From Catalinimonas alkaloidigena (GTDB lineage Bacteria; Bacteroidota; Bacteroidia; Cytophagales; Cyclobacteriaceae), in the NCBI RefSeq assembly GCF_029504655.1, contig NZ_JAQFIL010000001.1:6971001-7035000 (forward strand): a DNA stretch of 64,000 bases, read 5' to 3'. The notes under the pieces were generated by a model that saw only the letters and a program-made list of their open reading frames with translations, did no database searches and had not been told where the DNA came from. Shown piece after piece: positions 1-7,583 of the stretch (within the stretch, counting starts at the first letter, position 1; each line of letters begins with the position of its first letter). The position numbers and the translations under genes are program-made.

Positions 1-157
1 CCTCTAGGGTGCCGTAGTCATCAGTCATGATATTATACACTTCGGTAGATGAAGTGCCTGAACCGCAACAAGAAGAAGCATTGAGTGCTTTGTCCTGTTC
101 AGCAATTTTGCTGTACTTTTCTCTGACGATCTTTTTTAGTTCTTCTGATGTACTCAT
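1..157 (-). CDS. arsM: Arsenite methyltransferase, N-terminal part
   Basis: The gene enters the window from the left edge, so only the first 52 codons are visible, starting at the ATG 157-155. The translation begins MSTSEELKKIVREKYSKIAE and continues with a Ser-Cys-Cys-Gly stretch and VYNIMTDDYGTLE. This is the characteristic N-terminus of ArsM, which uses S-adenosylmethionine to methylate trivalent arsenic in the cytoplasm; the Cys pair belongs to the arsenic-binding cysteines of the family. The gene lies 48 bases downstream of arsR on the same strand and has its own operator-like site just before the start, so it is probably derepressed by arsenite. The methyltransferase core is outside the window, so the call rests on the N-terminus and the context. 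Confidence 0.8.
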   Translation of the reverse strand, partial: MSTSEELKKIVREKYSKIAEQDKALNASSCCGSGTSSTEVYNIMTDDYGTLE

Positions 158-171
158 GATATATTTGGTTT

Positions 172-187
172 ATAGCAATATTACGAT
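172..187 (-). promoter_or_regulatory. Putative ArsR operator upstream of arsM
   Basis: The plus-strand sequence ATAGCAATATTACGAT matches 14 of 16 bases of the site at 548-563 in front of arsR. It lies 15 bases upstream of the arsM ATG and is an imperfect dyad around ATAT. A second copy inside the operon suggests that arsM also has a promoter repressed by ArsR. Binding is inferred, not shown. Confidence 0.5.
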
Positions 188-205
188 GAATGAATGTAAA
201 TTTTT

Positions 206-532
206 TTAACAGCATTTTTGTTCGCTGTATTGATCAAAGAGGAAATTAAACAGATCTTTTATTTCTTTCCATTTAATGGGATTGATACAATAATTAACTG
301 AAGTACCTTCTATTTTTCCCTGAATGATACCGACGGCTTTCAACTCTCTTAAATGTTGAGAAATAGTGGCTTGTGCCAGACCAATTTCCAACACCAGATC
401 ACCGGTAATACAGTAATTTATTTTAAGCAAATGCTGCACAATTGCAATTCGGGCAGGATGTGCCATAGCTTTGGCAATTTGTGCCAGTTGGTTTTGCTCC
501 GCTGTAAAAAGATCAGTTTTAGTAAGTCCCAT
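206..532 (-). CDS. arsR: ArsR-family metalloregulator
   Basis: A 108-residue winged-helix repressor of usual ArsR length. The segment QIAKAMAHPARIAIVQHL is the typical first helix pair, and GLAQATISQHLRELKAVGII is the recognition helix region, followed by a wing ending in INPIKW. There is no ELCVCDL-type Cys motif in the DNA-binding helix: that region reads CITGDLVLEIG with a single Cys, and the protein ends in a Cys-Cys pair. Metalloid sensing may therefore use Cys residues arranged differently from the E. coli protein. The neighbour arsM indicates arsenite as ligand. Autoregulation is likely, since a palindrome lies directly upstream of the start. Confidence 0.85.
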   Translation of the reverse strand: MGLTKTDLFTAEQNQLAQIAKAMAHPARIAIVQHLLKINYCITGDLVLEIGLAQATISQHLRELKAVGIIQGKIEGTSVNYCINPIKWKEIKDLFNFLFDQYSEQKCC

Positions 533-544
533 AATTGTATATAC

Positions 545-563
545 TATATTGCAATATAACGAT
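545..563 (-). promoter_or_regulatory. Putative ArsR operator upstream of arsR
   Basis: Positions 545-558 form a perfect 14-base palindrome, TATATTGCAATATA. The overlapping 548-563 (ATTGCAATATAACGAT) is repeated with two changes at 172-187 before arsM. It lies 13 bases upstream of the arsR ATG, where a bound repressor would block transcription. Confidence 0.55.
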
Positions 564-697
564 GAAAAGAAGATAAAGTTTATAAAACCACAAAAATTTT
601 TAAGGTTTGCTAAAAACGCTATCCATGCTTATGACGCAAGCATTATTCTAAGCGCTAAAAACCGAAGAGAAATTGGTCAGGTCTTATACAGTATAAT

Positions 698-1819
698 TCA
701 TACATAGCTATGTTTTTTCTTGTACTCCATCGGAGTATGACGCGTAAATTTTTTGAAGATATGATTGAAGGTGGATTTGGAGTTAAAACCTGACTCCAGA
801 GCGATGCCCAATAAAGTATACTTAGCATATTGGGAGTCAATCAGTTTCTTTTTTATTTCTTCTACCCTATGGTAATTAATAAAGTCGTAGAAGCTAGTGT
901 GTAGTCCCTGGTTCAGCAGGTGAGATAATGCTTTGGGATGCATGCTTAGCAATGAAGCCAATTTGTCCAGTTTTAATTCAGGATCTAAGTAGGGCTTTTG
1001 TTGTGATACAAACGTTTTTAGTCTGTCAATTTCATCCTGCAGATTTTCCAGGTGCTCAGTAGAAACAAGTTCGCTTTTGTGAGAGTGATTAATTGTGGAT
1101 TTAGGTAGATGTATCCTAAGAAGTTGCTTCAGCCCTATCCAGTAGATCAATACTGAAACATAGAGTAAAAGGGGATAGTATGCGGAAGGTGGTAAATGAA
1201 ACTGATAACCAACCAGATCAATTAATGTAAAGCCAAAAAGTAATAACCAGCTAATAAGGAGCGCAACAAGCAGCTTTTGTAGCCACGCCAATGTGATGTA
1301 TTCATGGTTGGAGTATTCTTGCGTAATCCAACGCTGGTATTCTTTGACCAATTGTAGTCCTAAATAACCGTAGACAAAAAAAGAAAGTAGCCCGGCTATT
1401 TGTTCTGTCAACTGTAATAAGAATGCTAAATGAGCAAGGTTTGCATCAGGAAATACAGCTTCTGACAAGAAAACGCCCAGTTGTAAAACGAGAAATATGA
1501 AAGGCGGAAGGAAATGTAGCCAATCCCTGAGTGACATGCGTAATTGGGGAAATACAGTGCTTTTAATATATAGGTAAAGCAAAGGCCCCATCAGCAAAAA
1601 AAAGGACAGTGGCAATCTTAATGGAGCTAGCCAGGCGTTTTGCGTCTTTAAATCTATCACCAAATGCTTGCCGGAGGTTAGAGCAAAGCTGATGATGAGT
1701 AAAGCCAGAAAAATAGTAGCTCGGCCACCTTCTCTTTTTATGAGTAAAATAAGCAGCCCCAAGATAAGCCCCTGCCCTACCCCAAAAAAGATCAGTAAAT
1801 TATAAAGGTTGAAATACAA
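698..1819 (-). CDS. Membrane-anchored AraC-family regulator
   Basis: The 373-residue protein has about seven hydrophobic segments in its first 230 residues (for example LLIFFGVGQGLILGLLILLI and FLALLIISFAL). A short linker leads to a C-terminal AraC-type double helix-turn-helix at about residues 275-370, with LDKLASLLSMHPKALSHLLN as the first motif and ALESGFNSKSTFNHIFKKFT followed by TPMEYKK as the second. This layout is common in Bacteroidota, where the membrane part is thought to sense a signal or lipid. The gene lies downstream of the cytochrome/beta-helix pair on the same strand with a gap of about 110 bases, so it may have its own promoter. The regulated target is not evident. Confidence 0.85.
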   Translation of the reverse strand: MYFNLYNLLIFFGVGQGLILGLLILLIKREGGRATIFLALLIISFALTSGKHLVIDLKTQNAWLAPLRLPLSFFLLMGPLLYLYIKSTVFPQLRMSLRDWLHFLPPFIFLVLQLGVFLSEAVFPDANLAHLAFLLQLTEQIAGLLSFFVYGYLGLQLVKEYQRWITQEYSNHEYITLAWLQKLLVALLISWLLLFGFTLIDLVGYQFHLPPSAYYPLLLYVSVLIYWIGLKQLLRIHLPKSTINHSHKSELVSTEHLENLQDEIDRLKTFVSQQKPYLDPELKLDKLASLLSMHPKALSHLLNQGLHTSFYDFINYHRVEEIKKKLIDSQYAKYTLLGIALESGFNSKSTFNHIFKKFTRHTPMEYKKKHSYV

Positions 1820-1932
1820 GTTATTCCCTTCAATTAGTAAACAGAGGGGAAATTAGGAGATTCAGCCGAATAATGTAAAGCGAGATTGTTATTTCGTCCT
1901 ATTACAACACAGCATAATGGGCTTCAGTTATT

Positions 1933-3045
1933 TTAAGGACTTATGACAGTCTCTGAAGAATTTAATTGTTCAATCCATTTACGGATTAAAGCTACTCCTT
2001 CTTCATGAATAAGGGTGCGCCCCAGTTCGGGCATCATTACTTCCGGATTGGTGCTGTTCATGCGGTGCAGCAAAATGGATGCTTCAGGCTTACCCGGCAC
2101 AATATCGTGCAGCAAATTACCGGAAGCTTTTCCGGCAGCCACGGGGGGCTTCATAAATCCCAATTTGAAAGGGTCGGTTTCAAAAACAGTGAGGTTTAGA
2201 CCTGAAGTTTTGGCAGGTCCCAGAGGGTTATGGCAAGGGCCGCAGTTAATGTCCAAATAAGCTATGGCCCGCTCATCAAGCGTGCCTGAGTTGGGGTTAT
2301 CCCAAAGCGGGAAGGCAGGGCGTTCTTTTGCTTCAGGTAAACCTGATAGAAGGCCATTTGCTGCCAGGAATTCCAACTGGTTTACTTCTTCGGAAACATA
2401 CATATTTTTGCGGTTTAGCTGTCGAGCTGTTGGGCCAATAGGCATGAGCGTTTTATCTTTCACATGGCAGCTTTTGCACTGGTTTAGATTAGGGACAATG
2501 TAGTTGGTTTGTTTTATCGCGCCATCATCATGTGTCCATTGTACAGGGATAGTAGCTCCAATAATTTCAAAATAAGCATCTGTCTGCTCCTCATTCCAGA
2601 TGTACGACAAGGGTTGCCAGCCTTTTTCTTCATGCACCAGCAAGCGTGTCTCCAGTATTTTTTTTCCTGCTGATGCATCCCGAAAGTCATTGGGGTAATA
2701 AAAGTTTTTGATAAGTACCGTACCTACCGGAAAATCTAGTACTTCTCTTTCCTGATAATTAGCAGGGGCCCCTTCTGGAAAATAAATAAAGCGTTTTTTG
2801 TGGGCATAATCTGAAAAAAGAGGTGTATTCAGTTCGTAAGCTACTACATTGTCCGCAGGCTGCAAATCAGCCAGTTTGCCTTCAAAAAAACCGTATTCCG
2901 ATAGCCAGGCTTTGCCCATGCCATAAGTTTCAATTTCTTCTGGAGCTGCTGTCTTTTCCGCTGCTACGGGCTGCTGCTTTTCTTTTTCGGTGTTACATGC
3001 TAACAAAAAAGCACAGATTACCACGAACGCTCCTACTCTTCTCAT
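1933..3045 (-). CDS. SO2930-type diheme c-type cytochrome lipoprotein
   Basis: Two heme-binding CxxCH motifs are visible: CKSCH near residue 190 and CGPCH near residue 268 of the 370-residue form. The ATG at 3045 is preferred because it gives a compact lipoprotein signal (MRRVGAFVVICAFLLAC) and avoids overlap with the upstream gene; an upstream start at 3075 would overlap it by 26 bases. The protein is probably anchored in an envelope membrane facing the periplasm. It matches the family NCBI calls SO2930 (TIGR03806), which regularly sits next to a TIGR03805 beta-helix protein, as here. No electron donor or acceptor is known for the pair, and no enzyme activity can be read from the sequence. 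Confidence 0.8.
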   Translation of the reverse strand: MRRVGAFVVICAFLLACNTEKEKQQPVAAEKTAAPEEIETYGMGKAWLSEYGFFEGKLADLQPADNVVAYELNTPLFSDYAHKKRFIYFPEGAPANYQEREVLDFPVGTVLIKNFYYPNDFRDASAGKKILETRLLVHEEKGWQPLSYIWNEEQTDAYFEIIGATIPVQWTHDDGAIKQTNYIVPNLNQCKSCHVKDKTLMPIGPTARQLNRKNMYVSEEVNQLEFLAANGLLSGLPEAKERPAFPLWDNPNSGTLDERAIAYLDINCGPCHNPLGPAKTSGLNLTVFETDPFKLGFMKPPVAAGKASGNLLHDIVPGKPEASILLHRMNSTNPEVMMPELGRTLIHEEGVALIRKWIEQLNSSETVISP

Positions 3046-3049
3046 AAGC

Positions 3050-4306
3050 TTATCGACAATTAAATCTGCTAACATCCATACTCAGATTTTCAAAATCATT
3101 GGCAGCGTCTAAATCTACAAAGCTGATGGGTTGCTGTTCGTCAATACAAACTTTATAAGAAGGATTCACGTCTCCATTGGCCAGAAAATAATCATCAGGT
3201 TTGATACCATCCAGGGCTATATCCGGAATAGTGGGCCCCAGCTTAAATAAAAAGAGTTTGCCGAAGTCTGAGCCGAGGTAAGGAAACCAGTTGTCGTTTT
3301 CAAACTTATTATTGTAGATACTGATTTGGCCGGGAAAAGGATCGTAATTCTTATCACTGCGGAAATCAGCTTGAATGCCCCTTACCCCACTTTCAGGGTC
3401 AGGTTGTTCTTCTTCATTGCCTCCTTCCATCGCGCTCATCAGCTCATAACTGATTACCGAAACGCCTACTGTTTTGTGGTCTTTGATTTCATTGTCAAGT
3501 ACGTCTACATTTTTAGTAGCCAGAACGATGATGCCACTGCCGGGCGGGATGGTACCTACGATGGCGCCAGGCACCGCGAAATTCTCCCGGTTATTATCAT
3601 GCACCATATTGCCATGTACTTTGATGTGTTGGCCATAGCGGGTAAGTCCGGGCAGGTTGAACACCAAAATTCCTCCGGTATTGTCCCAACATTCGTTTCC
3701 ATAAATTTCTACCCGCTCACTGTTTTCACTTTCAATACCGGCTACATTTTGATACACTTTGTTATTGCGGATAATTACATCTTCCGACTGCCCCACATAC
3801 AGACCCGCATCGGAAGCGCCCATAGATTCACACCCTTCAATCAGTACATTTTTACAGATGACGGGGTAAAAGCCATAGGCTCCGTTTTCCTCATTGATGG
3901 GGCCGGTCCAGGCTACTTTAACACGGCGGAAAGTGATACCATCGGTATCCATCACTTTGATGTTATCGCCGGAAGCATCCTCGACGGTCAAATCTTCAAG
4001 AGTAATGTTATTGCTGTTAGTAATGCGGATACCTTCGGCTCCTTCCTGTTGCCCTTTAAAGCTGAGTACGGTTTTATCAATGCCCTTGCCCCGGATGGTA
4101 ATGTGGTTTTTCCCATCCATGATCAGGCTACGCGAAAACAGGAAATGCCCTTCCGACAGCTCAATCACACTGCTGTCTTCGGCGATGATAAATTGGGTGA
4201 GGATTTCTTTTTCCTTGTCCTGATAATTTCGTTCGGGATCATACCGATCAGGGCCGCAAGACCAAAGCAGGATAAACACCAAGAAAAGGATATAGTACTG
4301 TTTCAT
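3050..4306 (-). CDS. Parallel beta-helix lipoprotein (TIGR03805-like)
   Basis: The 418-residue protein starts with a lipoprotein signal (MKQYYILFLVFILLWSC). From about residue 60 to 290 it shows repeated beta-helix turns, such as ITIRGKGIDKTVLSF, NNITLEDLTVEDASGDNI and VRGIQADFRSD with regular N-x-[IV] spacing, as in carbohydrate-acting right-handed beta-helices. It ends 5 bases before the cytochrome start at 3045, so the two are one transcription unit. Families TIGR03805 and TIGR03806 occur together in many genomes, sometimes fused, and their function is unknown. A role in binding or modifying a surface polysaccharide is only a guess from the fold and from the neighbouring lyase. Confidence 0.8.
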   Translation of the reverse strand: MKQYYILFLVFILLWSCGPDRYDPERNYQDKEKEILTQFIIAEDSSVIELSEGHFLFSRSLIMDGKNHITIRGKGIDKTVLSFKGQQEGAEGIRITNSNNITLEDLTVEDASGDNIKVMDTDGITFRRVKVAWTGPINEENGAYGFYPVICKNVLIEGCESMGASDAGLYVGQSEDVIIRNNKVYQNVAGIESENSERVEIYGNECWDNTGGILVFNLPGLTRYGQHIKVHGNMVHDNNRENFAVPGAIVGTIPPGSGIIVLATKNVDVLDNEIKDHKTVGVSVISYELMSAMEGGNEEEQPDPESGVRGIQADFRSDKNYDPFPGQISIYNNKFENDNWFPYLGSDFGKLFLFKLGPTIPDIALDGIKPDDYFLANGDVNPSYKVCIDEQQPISFVDLDAANDFENLSMDVSRFNCR

Positions 4307-4353
4307 TGTCGGAATTGTTTTTTACAAAATAAACCAAGAGGCACAAAAGAAAC

Positions 4354-4375
4354 GTCCGAACTCAGGAGTTCGGAC
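4354..4375. repeat. 22-base dyad hairpin, REP-like candidate
   Basis: GTCCGAACTC, the two bases AG and then GAGTTCGGAC form a perfect 10-bp stem with a 2-base loop, about 50 bases upstream of the beta-helix lipoprotein start. No T-run follows, so it does not look like an intrinsic terminator. The compact GC-rich dyad resembles short dispersed repeats. No second copy was noticed in this window. Confidence 0.45.
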
Positions 4376-4519
4376 AAGCTCATCCGGATTTACAGATATT
4401 CACTTCCTTCTTGCTGGCGAAGCGGGCATTTCATTTCTTATGGTTTCTCCTGTTTGAGTTGAAGTTTTGGGCTATTCATTATTTGGAGATATTGGATAGT
4501 ATTTATTTATGGAGCTGAC

Positions 4520-5617
4520 TTACCGGCGGGACACATCAACTAAAACTAAAAGCCAGCTATTGTATTCCTCAAAACCATCGTCTGATAGATGCTGAATAAC
4601 ATCTTTATAGTCCTGGTCAAAGTAGTAGGCCAGCTCATAAGTATCTCGTGATTCTTTGGGATTAAATAGTTTCCCGGGCTGATACTTTTTTAGTCCGGCT
4701 TCTGCTCTGCGTTTATCTAGTTCAACTTTGGTATTTACCCACTCCTTATATTCTTTTTCTCCTAAAGCATATGGAATTACAAAATCCACAGACTTTTTGA
4801 TACTTCCGCTATCGGGGTTTTCATAGCGGAATAAATCCTCAGAGGCATGTACTCCAAGTTGGTCTAAAGTGATGGCATACATGAGCAGAGGATCAAGACC
4901 GGAAGTATGGTAACTCAGCGCATCACGTTGCTCCAGGTCCCGGCTGCTGCCATCTCCGTATAGAGATTTGTCCACATAGGCTTTAAAATTTTCAGTAGCG
5001 TATTGCACATAAGCCTGATTTTCTACTACCAGGCCGATTGTACCCACCAGTTTGATCTGTTTGGCTTTCCAGTTGTTTTCAGGAATATTAGGGTTAGCCA
5101 TTTCCCCTTCAGCAATTCTTACCAGCCACTGGTTTACCAGTTCTTTCTCAGCAGGGCTAAAGTAGCTTTTCATTACCTGATAGCTGTGGATCAGGGGTTC
5201 AAATTTATTTTCATTGATAGGGTTGCCGGTTGCCTGATAAATATTTACCCAGGCCAGAATGTATTTTTTTGCCATTGCGACATAGGCTTTATTTTGTGTA
5301 CCATAGAAAGCATTCAACAAAACGGCTATCTTATCCATGTCGCGAAGGCTTTTTTCGGTAGCTACTCTTTTAGGATCAGTATCCAGCAGGCCTTCATAAT
5401 GAATTACTTTTAATGGCTGAGGATGCTCAAAGAGGATTGCTTGGGCTGCGTCTTTGACAGGATACCAGAGATTTCTCACTTCTTTATTTTCCTGAATGAG
5501 CTTCATCAAGTACTGCTGCTCCTCGGGAGTAAGCAGGAGCGTTTGCCGTATGCTGACTTCTGCCACTGCTGAAAAAGACATGCTAATCAGGAAGAAGGCG
5601 ATGAATAAAAATCTCAT
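4520..5617 (-). CDS. Alginate lyase family protein (PL5-like)
   Basis: A predicted secreted enzyme of 365 residues. The ATG at 5617 was chosen because it begins directly with a signal peptide, MRFLFIAFFLISMSFSAVAE, while the longer form adds 23 unlikely residues. The alpha-helical toroid character and the segments NNWKAKQIKLVG and RDALSYHTSGLDPLLMYA match the catalytic region of periplasmic AlgL-type lyases, where Asn, His and Tyr abstract the C5 proton of uronates. The substrate is probably alginate or a related uronic-acid polymer. There is no SusC/SusD pair nearby, so this is not a classical polysaccharide utilisation locus. The link with the upstream beta-helix/cytochrome pair is positional only. 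Confidence 0.7.
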   Translation of the reverse strand: MRFLFIAFFLISMSFSAVAEVSIRQTLLLTPEEQQYLMKLIQENKEVRNLWYPVKDAAQAILFEHPQPLKVIHYEGLLDTDPKRVATEKSLRDMDKIAVLLNAFYGTQNKAYVAMAKKYILAWVNIYQATGNPINENKFEPLIHSYQVMKSYFSPAEKELVNQWLVRIAEGEMANPNIPENNWKAKQIKLVGTIGLVVENQAYVQYATENFKAYVDKSLYGDGSSRDLEQRDALSYHTSGLDPLLMYAITLDQLGVHASEDLFRYENPDSGSIKKSVDFVIPYALGEKEYKEWVNTKVELDKRRAEAGLKKYQPGKLFNPKESRDTYELAYYFDQDYKDVIQHLSDDGFEEYNSWLLVLVDVSRR

Positions 5618-5687
5618 AGTAAATATTGTAGAGGGCATAAAACCATGAAAGGAAGGATTATAGTAGAAATTTGGAATAACATACAAT

Positions 5688-6067
5688 TTATTTGGACCAA
5701 TCTATTTTATAATCTAGATAATCTAGGATTAAATTTCCTTCTTTCCATTCCAGTAAAGTATACTTGGCTTCAATACTCACCAGACCGTTTGATTCAGTTA
5801 AGTTATCAAGGGGCCTCATAGCATTTTTTCGCTGTAATGTAAAAGATGAGTAGCTGACCATAAAATCAAATGTTCATTTTCATGAGAAAGAAACATCACT
5901 ACTAGTAATACTAATCGTTTGCCTTCAAATCTGAGTTGTAAATAACAGTTGATAAGGAGATCATGCTACTCATTTGCTTTGGTGAAATTCCATTCAAGTG
6001 AAGTAAGACCATAATGAATTGCCACACTATCATATTTCTGGAGTATTTCTTCAACCTTGACGTGCAT
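5688..6067 (-). pseudogene. Broken small gene, one stop and one frameshift
   Basis: On the minus strand an ATG at 6067 opens a coding-like frame (MHVKVEEILQKYDSVAIHYG) that meets an in-frame TAG at 5968-5966. The same frame then continues with protein-like sequence (YLQLRFEGKRLVLLVVMFLS) to a TGA at 5818-5816. Just before that TGA is a run of six A (minus strand, plus 5824-5829). One extra A there would join the frame to a further 40-odd codons ending in LDYLDYKIDWSK at the stop 5690-5688. The reconstructed protein has about 125 residues. It follows the Uma2 gene by 18 bases on the same strand. I do not recognise the family; sequencing error at one of the two lesions cannot be excluded. Confidence 0.5.
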
Positions 6068-6085
6068 AGAAAAAGGACAGCTAAC

Positions 6086-6661
6086 TTAAACCAGCATGTC
6101 GTTAAGCTTCACTGTTAAGGAAAGTTGAGTAGCTGATATCTCACGCTTATTACTTATTGTCTTCTTTTCCTGATACTCTCCGTCTACAGGTTGACGATAG
6201 GCATATAATCTTTTTTTATTCACATCAATAATCCATACTTCGGGAATTTGAGCAGTGGCATAAAGGGGTAACTTTTTATCACGCTCATAATGTAATGTAC
6301 TGTCAGATACTTCAATGAGTAAAAGTACATCAGCGGATGTTACACCGGTAGAAGCATAGTAATCCTCACGGAAAGGTAAAATACTAATATCTGGCTCAGG
6401 TTCAGAATGTTCACCTATGCGAACAGGGTTTTGCACATCAACAAGATATTCAGGTGCCAATTGAGGGATGAGCAAAGTAGAAACACGTCTTACTATTGCC
6501 GCATGATAATTTCCTGTTGGGGGTGCGGCCCTCCGCCTCATTTTGATAATTTCACCATGAATTAATTCAATCCGGTCATCCTCATGAAGAATACCAGCCT
6601 CAGCCATCCTATGGTATTCTTGTATAGTAAATAATCTTTTGGCTACATCAGCTTCCATCAT
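6086..6661 (-). CDS. Uma2 family (DUF820) restriction-endonuclease-like protein
   Basis: The 191-residue protein has the expected Uma2 order of motifs: RIELIHGEIIKM near residue 30, EPEPDISIL near residue 90, and LLIEVSDSTLHYERDKKLPL near residues 115-135. These carry the acidic and lysine residues of a PD-(D/E)XK nuclease fold. A second Met directly follows the first and could be the start. Uma2 proteins are abundant in cyanobacteria and filamentous or gliding bacteria and their targets are unknown. The gene may have been co-transcribed with the broken gene downstream. No toxin or antitoxin partner is recognisable. Confidence 0.85.
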   Translation of the reverse strand: MMEADVAKRLFTIQEYHRMAEAGILHEDDRIELIHGEIIKMRRRAAPPTGNYHAAIVRRVSTLLIPQLAPEYLVDVQNPVRIGEHSEPEPDISILPFREDYYASTGVTSADVLLLIEVSDSTLHYERDKKLPLYATAQIPEVWIIDVNKKRLYAYRQPVDGEYQEKKTISNKREISATQLSLTVKLNDMLV

Positions 6662-6759
6662 TTATCAATGTAATAAGAAAAAGAATCAATAAAACAATAT
6701 ATTAAAAAGTTAGCTGTCACCTATTGTTGATAACAACAAAGTTTTATCCTAACAAGTTA

Positions 6760-7458
6760 CTACCTAGAAGTCAAATGCTTATAATCTCTTACAACAGTAT
6801 AGAGAAACTGCAGCGGGCGTAAATCACTCTGGATTTTCAGCAAATCCTGAATCTTATGGGCCGTAGCCATAAGAGGAGCAGTTTGGCCGCTTTCCCGATA
6901 GGTATGGATTACGCGCATGATGATGTCAATGTCCTGATCATGTAAGTTTACTACTTCAGGGAAAACAGACTGATAATCCTCTTCAACGGAGAAAACGGAT
7001 AAAGGCTGACCGGCTTTTTGCTTAACCACCGTAGTACCGGCGGCTAAGTCCCCGAGGCGCTGGTCGTTGCGGGAAATAGCAATGCTTAAAACAGCAATAG
7101 CTCCGCTCATCATGCCGATATCCACCAGGCGGAGGAGCCAGCGAATGAGGTATGCGCCTATGCCCGGAGCCGATCCATCCAGCTTAACCACTTTGATATT
7201 CATTTGCCTTTTACCCAGGCTTTGCCCGTCCATAAATATCTCGCAAAGTAAATGATACAAAAAAGGGGGTAAACTTAACACCACAATCAGGGCGGTAGGA
7301 GGCGTGATGCCTAGCTGTGAAAAGACTAAAAGAAGTACGATCCCATAGGCAGCGATCACTAGCAGATCCAGAAAGAAAGCCTGTATGCGGCTGCCAATAC
7401 CTGCTAATACATAATCTACCTGTACATTTTGTGTCGTTTCTATACTAATGCGCGGCAT
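6760..7458 (-). CDS. RDD family membrane protein
   Basis: The RDD domain spans about residues 10-145 and contains three membrane segments. GIGSRIQAFFLDLLVIAAYG carries the Arg and Asp residues that name the family, and RLGDLAAGTTVV closes the domain. A cytoplasmic tail of about 85 residues rich in charged helices follows. The gene is divergent from the SpoIIM-like gene across about 125 bases that must hold both promoters. RDD, SpoIIM and MoxR/DUF58 genes are commonly clustered in Bacteroidota, so this is probably one part of that membrane system. RDD proteins have been linked to ion exchange in some bacteria, but no substrate can be assigned here. Confidence 0.85.
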   Translation of the reverse strand: MPRISIETTQNVQVDYVLAGIGSRIQAFFLDLLVIAAYGIVLLLVFSQLGITPPTALIVVLSLPPFLYHLLCEIFMDGQSLGKRQMNIKVVKLDGSAPGIGAYLIRWLLRLVDIGMMSGAIAVLSIAISRNDQRLGDLAAGTTVVKQKAGQPLSVFSVEEDYQSVFPEVVNLHDQDIDIIMRVIHTYRESGQTAPLMATAHKIQDLLKIQSDLRPLQFLYTVVRDYKHLTSR

Positions 7459-7583
7459 AGCTGCAGTGATTGATAGTTTAATTTGTAAATTTCTCTCGCT
7501 AAATTGGTCATCATTCAGATAGTAAAAATACGATAAGTTTTCGGTTTGTGGCTATCCAAACTGAGGCAGAAAATACGAAATTG

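Noticed and set aside
3326..4462. Long open frame on the plus strand over the beta-helix gene
   Set aside because: It has no family resemblance and lies opposite a well-supported lipoprotein gene; its composition reflects the complementary strand.
4520..6661. Polysaccharide utilisation locus
   Set aside because: Only one lyase-like gene is present and there is no SusC/SusD pair, sulfatase or further glycoside hydrolase.
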